A stretch of 7,600 nt of DNA from GCA-020348365 sp964347995 (GTDB lineage: Archaea; Thermoproteota; Bathyarchaeia; Bathyarchaeales; Bathyarchaeaceae), in contig CAYGBA010000069.1 of NCBI GenBank assembly GCA_964347995.1, forward strand, positions 1 to 7,600, written 5' to 3'. Both the position numbers and the translations under genes were made by a program. This document shows, in pieces, positions 5,128 to 7,600 of the stretch. The notes under the pieces were generated by a model. It was not told the DNA's origin and searched no databases. It saw only the letters and a list, made by a program, of their open reading frames with translations. The stretch's first letter is position 1. The number at the start of each line of letters is the position of its first letter.

Positions 5128-5147
5128 TGTTTGCATGCATGCAAACA
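5128..5147. promoter_or_regulatory. perfect 20-bp palindrome, candidate operator
   Basis: TGTTTGCATGCATGCAAACA reads identically on both strands with no spacer. It sits 33 bases upstream of the TATA box of the minus-strand gene pair and about 115 bases ahead of the TATA box of the divergent SRPBCC gene, a usual place for a shared operator. The core GCATGCATGC recurs at 7464-7473. The palindrome is seen; the bound protein is unknown, with the winged-helix-like product of 4856-5056 an obvious candidate. Confidence 0.6.
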
Positions 5148-5261
5148 TATGCGGAGGCACTATAACCTTTTCAGACAAGATTTACCACCTCATTTTACCC
5201 AAGATTCCGATAAGGAAGTATAGGCTTTCAATTATGTGTGACTGTGGCGTAACAACAACAT

Positions 5262-5280
5262 AAACTTAAATGCGCGCGCA
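5262..5280 (+). promoter_or_regulatory. TATA box of the SRPBCC gene with adjoining GCGCGC palindrome
   Basis: AAACTTAAATG (5262-5272) is a TATA-like box that predicts transcription from about 5292 and a leader of about 33 bases. The perfect palindrome TGCGCGCGCA (5271-5280) overlaps its downstream edge, between the box and the transcript start, where a bound protein would block transcription. A related alternating stretch, ATACGCGCATA, follows at 5296-5306, close to the predicted start site. Confidence 0.45.
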
Positions 5281-5324
5281 GATAAGAGTATGTCAATACG
5301 CGCATAGTATCGGGAAGCGATTTC

Positions 5325-5783
5325 TTGACGAGAATAGAAAGATCAATTGTAATAAATGTACCACCTCAAAAGATTTGGCCAATGGTTTTTTGGGATCGAA
5401 GTCCCGAATGGTTGGGCTTGATTAAGGAAGCGGAGCGCACTTCTGAGAAGCGTGATACCGTCTCGGCATGTTACCATTTACTCGGTAAAGCTGCGGGTAG
5501 AAAATTCGAATTTGATGTCGAGTTTACAGACTTGGTCGAAAATGAGAAGTGTAGTTGGCGTTCCATTAGCGGAAACTTCACAGGGTTTGGCACATGTATA
5601 CACGCGTCTGGAACAACAACCTTGACACCTATGGAGGGCGGAACCAAAATGACGATTATTATGAACTACTATTTACCTTACTCGATTCTTGGGTGGATCA
5701 TCGACAAATTGGTAGTCGGCAGGGAAATGAAAAAAGGCCTCAAGAAAGGACAAGAGAAAATGAAAAGCATCTTAGAAGAATAG
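5325..5783 (+). CDS. SRPBCC (START-like) family protein
   Basis: The 152-residue product fits a complete small SRPBCC domain. It opens with IERSIVINVPPQKIWPMV, the first strand and start of the 'P...VW' helix, followed by the WDRSPEWLGLIKEAER loop. A series of beta strands follows (FEFDVEFTDLVENEKCSWRS, GTTTLTPMEGGTKMTIIMNY), then a long C-terminal helix (GREMKKGLKKGQEKMKSILEE). Known: this fold makes a deep hydrophobic pocket and includes polyketide cyclase-like proteins and lipid or small-ligand carriers; the ligand here cannot be told. The hydrophobic LPYSILGWIIDKLV before the last helix is the usual helix lid, not a membrane segment. The start is TTG 5325: no ATG, GTG or TTG lies between it and the in-frame TAA at 5283-5285, and the next residues are already needed for strand one. 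The ribosome site is weak (GGGAAG). Its own promoter and terminator suggest a single-gene transcript. Confidence 0.85.
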   Translation: MTRIERSIVINVPPQKIWPMVFWDRSPEWLGLIKEAERTSEKRDTVSACYHLLGKAAGRKFEFDVEFTDLVENEKCSWRSISGNFTGFGTCIHASGTTTLTPMEGGTKMTIIMNYYLPYSILGWIIDKLVVGREMKKGLKKGQEKMKSILEE

Positions 5784-5837
5784 CACGCGCGAGATCACCT
5801 AGAACACGTAGGTTACTAGCGCGTGCAGTTCTTGTTT
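5783..5837 (+). terminator. hairpin and T-tract after the SRPBCC gene
   Basis: GCACGCGC (5783-5790, beginning at the last base of the stop codon) pairs exactly with GCGCGTGC (5819-5826). Inside, ACCTA (5797-5801) pairs with TAGGT (5809-5813) around a 7-base loop. TTCTTGTTTTT follows. The two-part stem plus T-rich tail resembles an intrinsic terminator, although archaeal termination needs mainly the T-tract. Confidence 0.5.
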
Positions 5838-5907
5838 TTACCGTTGCGCGCACATTCAAGTTGAATGCTCGCCCACTTATTCTGTTGCTGTTGTTTTACA
5901 GTCACAC

Positions 5908-5918
5908 ACATTTAAAAG
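5908..5918 (+). promoter_or_regulatory. TATA box of the disulfide reductase gene
   Basis: ACATTTAAAAG, centred about 41 bases before ATG 5955, predicts a leader of about 15 bases. It is preceded by CACACA. TGCGCGCA, a perfect 8-bp palindrome within an alternating run (5845-5855), lies about 60 bases upstream and could be a regulator site. Confidence 0.5.
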
Positions 5919-5954
5919 ATTACGACTTCTTACTAATGTACATGTGGGTTTTAC

Positions 5955-7379
5955 ATGAGAGAATATGATCTGATAGCGATAGGTTCAGGTTCTGCCATGA
6001 ACATTGTGAGCGCGGTGATTCAAGAGAATCCGCACATGAAAATCGCCGTCATAGACAGGGATGAGCCTGGGGGTATTTGTTTGACTAGGGGTTGTATACC
6101 GTCGAAGATATTGCTGTATCCCGCCGAGTTGGTGAGAACAGTTGGCAGAGCAGGGGAGTTTGGCGTAGAGATTGATATCAGGAAAATCGATTTCGAGAAG
6201 GTCATGGAAAGAATGAGGACCCTTATCGGTGGGGACATAAACATGATACGTCAGGGGCTCTCCCATTCTGAAAACATGGATTATTATCCAGCTATCGCCG
6301 AATTTGTGGGTCCATACAGGTTGAAAGTTGGTGACGAGACCATAACGTCAAAGATGATATTTCTGTGCACAGGATCAAAGCCCATAATACCTCCGATAAA
6401 AGGAGTGGATAAAGTGGGCTATCTTACAAGCGACACAGTTCTCAAGATGAATCGACTACCTGAGAGTATTGCCATAGTGGGCGGAGGATACATAGCTGCG
6501 GAATACGGCCATTTCTTTTCAGCAATGGGATCGAAAGTCACCATAATCGGCAGGAATCCCCAGTTTCTCAAACAAGAAGAACCGGAGGTGTCGGCGCTAG
6601 CCAAGAAGGAGTTGGAGAAGCACATGACAATTCTCACCAATCACGAGGTGCGTGAGGCAGAGAAGACTTCGATGGACAAGAAGCGGCTTGTCGCTGTCAA
6701 CAGAGAGAATGGAGAAAAGGCGGTGATAACAGCAGACGAGATACTAATAGCTACCGGAAGAGGCCCGAACACAGATGTGCTTCATCCTGAAAGAGGAGGT
6801 ATAGAAACAGACAAGAGAGGATGGATCACCGTCAATGAATATATGGAGACTTCGCAACCAAACATTTGGGCTTTTGGTGACGCTAACGGCAGACAGCTCT
6901 TCAAGCATGCGGCAAACTACGAATCTATAATCGTCTACTACAACGCCATACTAAATAAGAAGGTAAAAGTCGACTACCACGCGATACCACACGCAGTTTT
7001 CACGTATCCTGAAATTGCAAGCGTCGGCCTCAGAGAGAAAGAAGCAATTGAGAAATACGGAAAAGACAAGGTGCTAATCGGAATCTACAGATACGAAGAC
7101 ACTGCTAAGGGAGAAGCCATGGCTGTAAAAGACTACTTTGTCAAGGTAATCGTTGAGAAGGAAACCCTGAAGATCTTAGGGGCACATATCATTGGACCCT
7201 ATGCCTCTGTTCTCATACAAGAGATCATAAACCTAATGTACACACCTGAACAAAGTGCAGAGCCAATAATCAACGGAATGCACATCCACCCCGCTCTGAA
7301 CGAGGTAGTGGAAAGGGCTTTCCGTTCCCTTATGCCGCCGGACCAGTACCATCAACTTATCGAGCACCACCAACACTAG
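5955..7379 (+). CDS. dihydrolipoamide dehydrogenase-like FAD-dependent disulfide oxidoreductase
   Basis: The 474-residue product is a full-length class I pyridine nucleotide-disulfide oxidoreductase, a cytoplasmic homodimer in known members. Seen: FAD-binding IGSGSAMN (9-16), redox pair GGICLTRGCIPSK (Cys42, Cys47), second dinucleotide motif GGGYIAAEY (176-184), ATGRGPN (266-272), the FAD-contacting FGDANG (307-312), and the C-terminal dyad HPALNE (His445, Glu450) that serves the partner subunit's active site. Such enzymes pass electrons between NAD(P)H and a disulfide such as lipoamide, mycothione or a related low-molecular-weight thiol. The third glycine of the FAD motif is replaced (GSGSAMN), which recalls mycothione reductases (GTGSGN) more than classical E3. 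Arg200 after the second strand (TIIGR) hints at NADPH. No MerA-type vicinal Cys pair is present at the C-terminus, and no 2-oxoacid dehydrogenase genes are nearby. ATG 5955 is the only start fitting the FAD motif; no ribosome site is seen. The substrate is uncertain. Confidence 0.93.
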   Translation: MREYDLIAIGSGSAMNIVSAVIQENPHMKIAVIDRDEPGGICLTRGCIPSKILLYPAELVRTVGRAGEFGVEIDIRKIDFEKVMERMRTLIGGDINMIRQGLSHSENMDYYPAIAEFVGPYRLKVGDETITSKMIFLCTGSKPIIPPIKGVDKVGYLTSDTVLKMNRLPESIAIVGGGYIAAEYGHFFSAMGSKVTIIGRNPQFLKQEEPEVSALAKKELEKHMTILTNHEVREAEKTSMDKKRLVAVNRENGEKAVITADEILIATGRGPNTDVLHPERGGIETDKRGWITVNEYMETSQPNIWAFGDANGRQLFKHAANYESIIVYYNAILNKKVKVDYHAIPHAVFTYPEIASVGLREKEAIEKYGKDKVLIGIYRYEDTAKGEAMAVKDYFVKVIVEKETLKILGAHIIGPYASVLIQEIINLMYTPEQSAEPIINGMHIHPALNEVVERAFRSLMPPDQYHQLIEHHQH

Positions 7380-7446
7380 ATGATTCCAAATGCCCAGGGA
7401 ATTGTGTGTCGGAAACGGCAATTTTCAAGTTAACTTTGACAACGAC

Positions 7447-7530
7447 ATGAACATCAGAGACATGCATGCATGCTTCATCGCAGGAGCATTGATAACCATA
7501 GCAACAGCCCTAATCTTTCATCCAGCTTGA
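7447..7530 (+). CDS. possible very short membrane peptide
   Basis: The frame gives MNIRDMHACFIAGALITIA followed by TALIFHPA, 27 residues with one hydrophobic stretch (about 8-24) long enough to span a membrane. An in-frame ATG at 7390 would extend it by 19 hydrophilic residues; the TGA at 7381-7383 closes the frame above that. No ribosome site is seen, and the AT-rich CAATTTTCAAG near 7409-7419 is only a poor TATA match. I do not recognise the peptide, and a hydrophobic frame this short can arise by chance. Confidence 0.22.
   Translation: MNIRDMHACFIAGALITIATALIFHPA
7461..7473. repeat. CATG-repeat palindrome
   Basis: CATGCATGCATG (7461-7472) is a perfect palindrome made of three CATG units. 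It shares the 10-mer GCATGCATGC with the longer palindrome at 5128-5147. It lies inside the possible short membrane-peptide frame. Outside these two elements, the last 220 bases of the window show no supported gene or RNA. Confidence 0.4.
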
Positions 7531-7600
7531 ACACCGTCGCGCACAGTGAAGAATCAGAGAAGAAAACCGTAAGTCGAACAATGAAGCTGAAAAAGACCGA

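Noticed and set aside
5149..5223. Plus-strand 24-codon frame starting at ATG 5149
   Set aside because: No TATA box or ribosome site at a usable distance and no protein-like features; it starts next to the palindrome by chance.
5594..5968. Plus-strand 124-residue frame overlapping the SRPBCC gene
   Set aside because: It is another frame of the SRPBCC gene continued through a terminator and the next promoter; its composition is unlike a protein.
7581..7600. ATG at the right edge (MKLKKT...) as start of a new gene
   Set aside because: Only six codons are visible, with no ribosome site or clear TATA box; it cannot be judged from this window.
1..7600. tRNA, rRNA or CRISPR array
   Set aside because: No T-loop (GGTTCAAATCC-like) sequence with a matching acceptor stem, no rRNA-like stretch and no regularly spaced direct repeats were found on either strand.

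Overview
The window reads as archaeal chromosome, most like the Bathyarchaeia/TACK-type lineages. The reasons are TATA boxes about 25-30 bases ahead of short or near-absent leaders, GGTGA/GAGG-type ribosome sites, an integrase tail of a kind I associate with these archaea, and free use of AGA/AGG and ATA codons at moderate GC. The lineage is an inference from style; there is no rRNA or marker gene to settle it.

Layout. Bases 1-481 (minus) hold the N-terminal 160 residues of an HtpX-type membrane zinc protease that runs off the left edge. Just upstream lie its TATA box, a 20-bp-phased direct repeat, and what looks like the last 40 residues of a decayed tyrosine recombinase (556-678, minus). 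A small two-helix membrane protein with a cytoplasmic helix-hairpin-helix tail (769-1227, plus) converges on a pyruvate kinase (1249-2640, minus), with a shared inverted repeat spanning both stop codons. Next on the minus strand is a membrane-anchored surface protein with two InlB-type repeats and a duplicated C-terminal domain (2755-4173).

A 483-base gap follows (4174-4656). It holds a TATA/palindrome element for the surface protein, a plus-strand promoter that leads into only a 22-codon reading frame, and a dense set of interlocking inverted repeats. Then come two tiny overlapping minus-strand genes (4657-5056), one acidic and winged-helix-like, the other basic. They have a clear TATA box and a perfect 20-bp palindrome upstream. 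On the plus strand are an SRPBCC (START-like) ligand-binding protein (5325-5783) with a terminator-like hairpin, and a flavoprotein disulfide reductase (5955-7379). The last 220 bases hold at most a very short membrane peptide.

How they fit. The genes are mostly independent transcription units with their own promoters; only the 4657-5056 pair looks like an operon. Two are housekeeping metabolism and redox (pyruvate kinase, disulfide reductase), two concern the envelope (HtpX, surface protein), and the rest are small or regulatory. The most striking non-gene signal is that nearly every gap carries one or more runs of ten or more strictly alternating purine-pyrimidine bases (GCGCGC, GCATGC and similar). 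Several of these form palindromes or hairpin arms. Nothing here amounts to a proven new system. The best candidates for a second look are those tracts, the interlocking repeats at 4571-4650 and the small acidic/basic gene pair with its palindrome.
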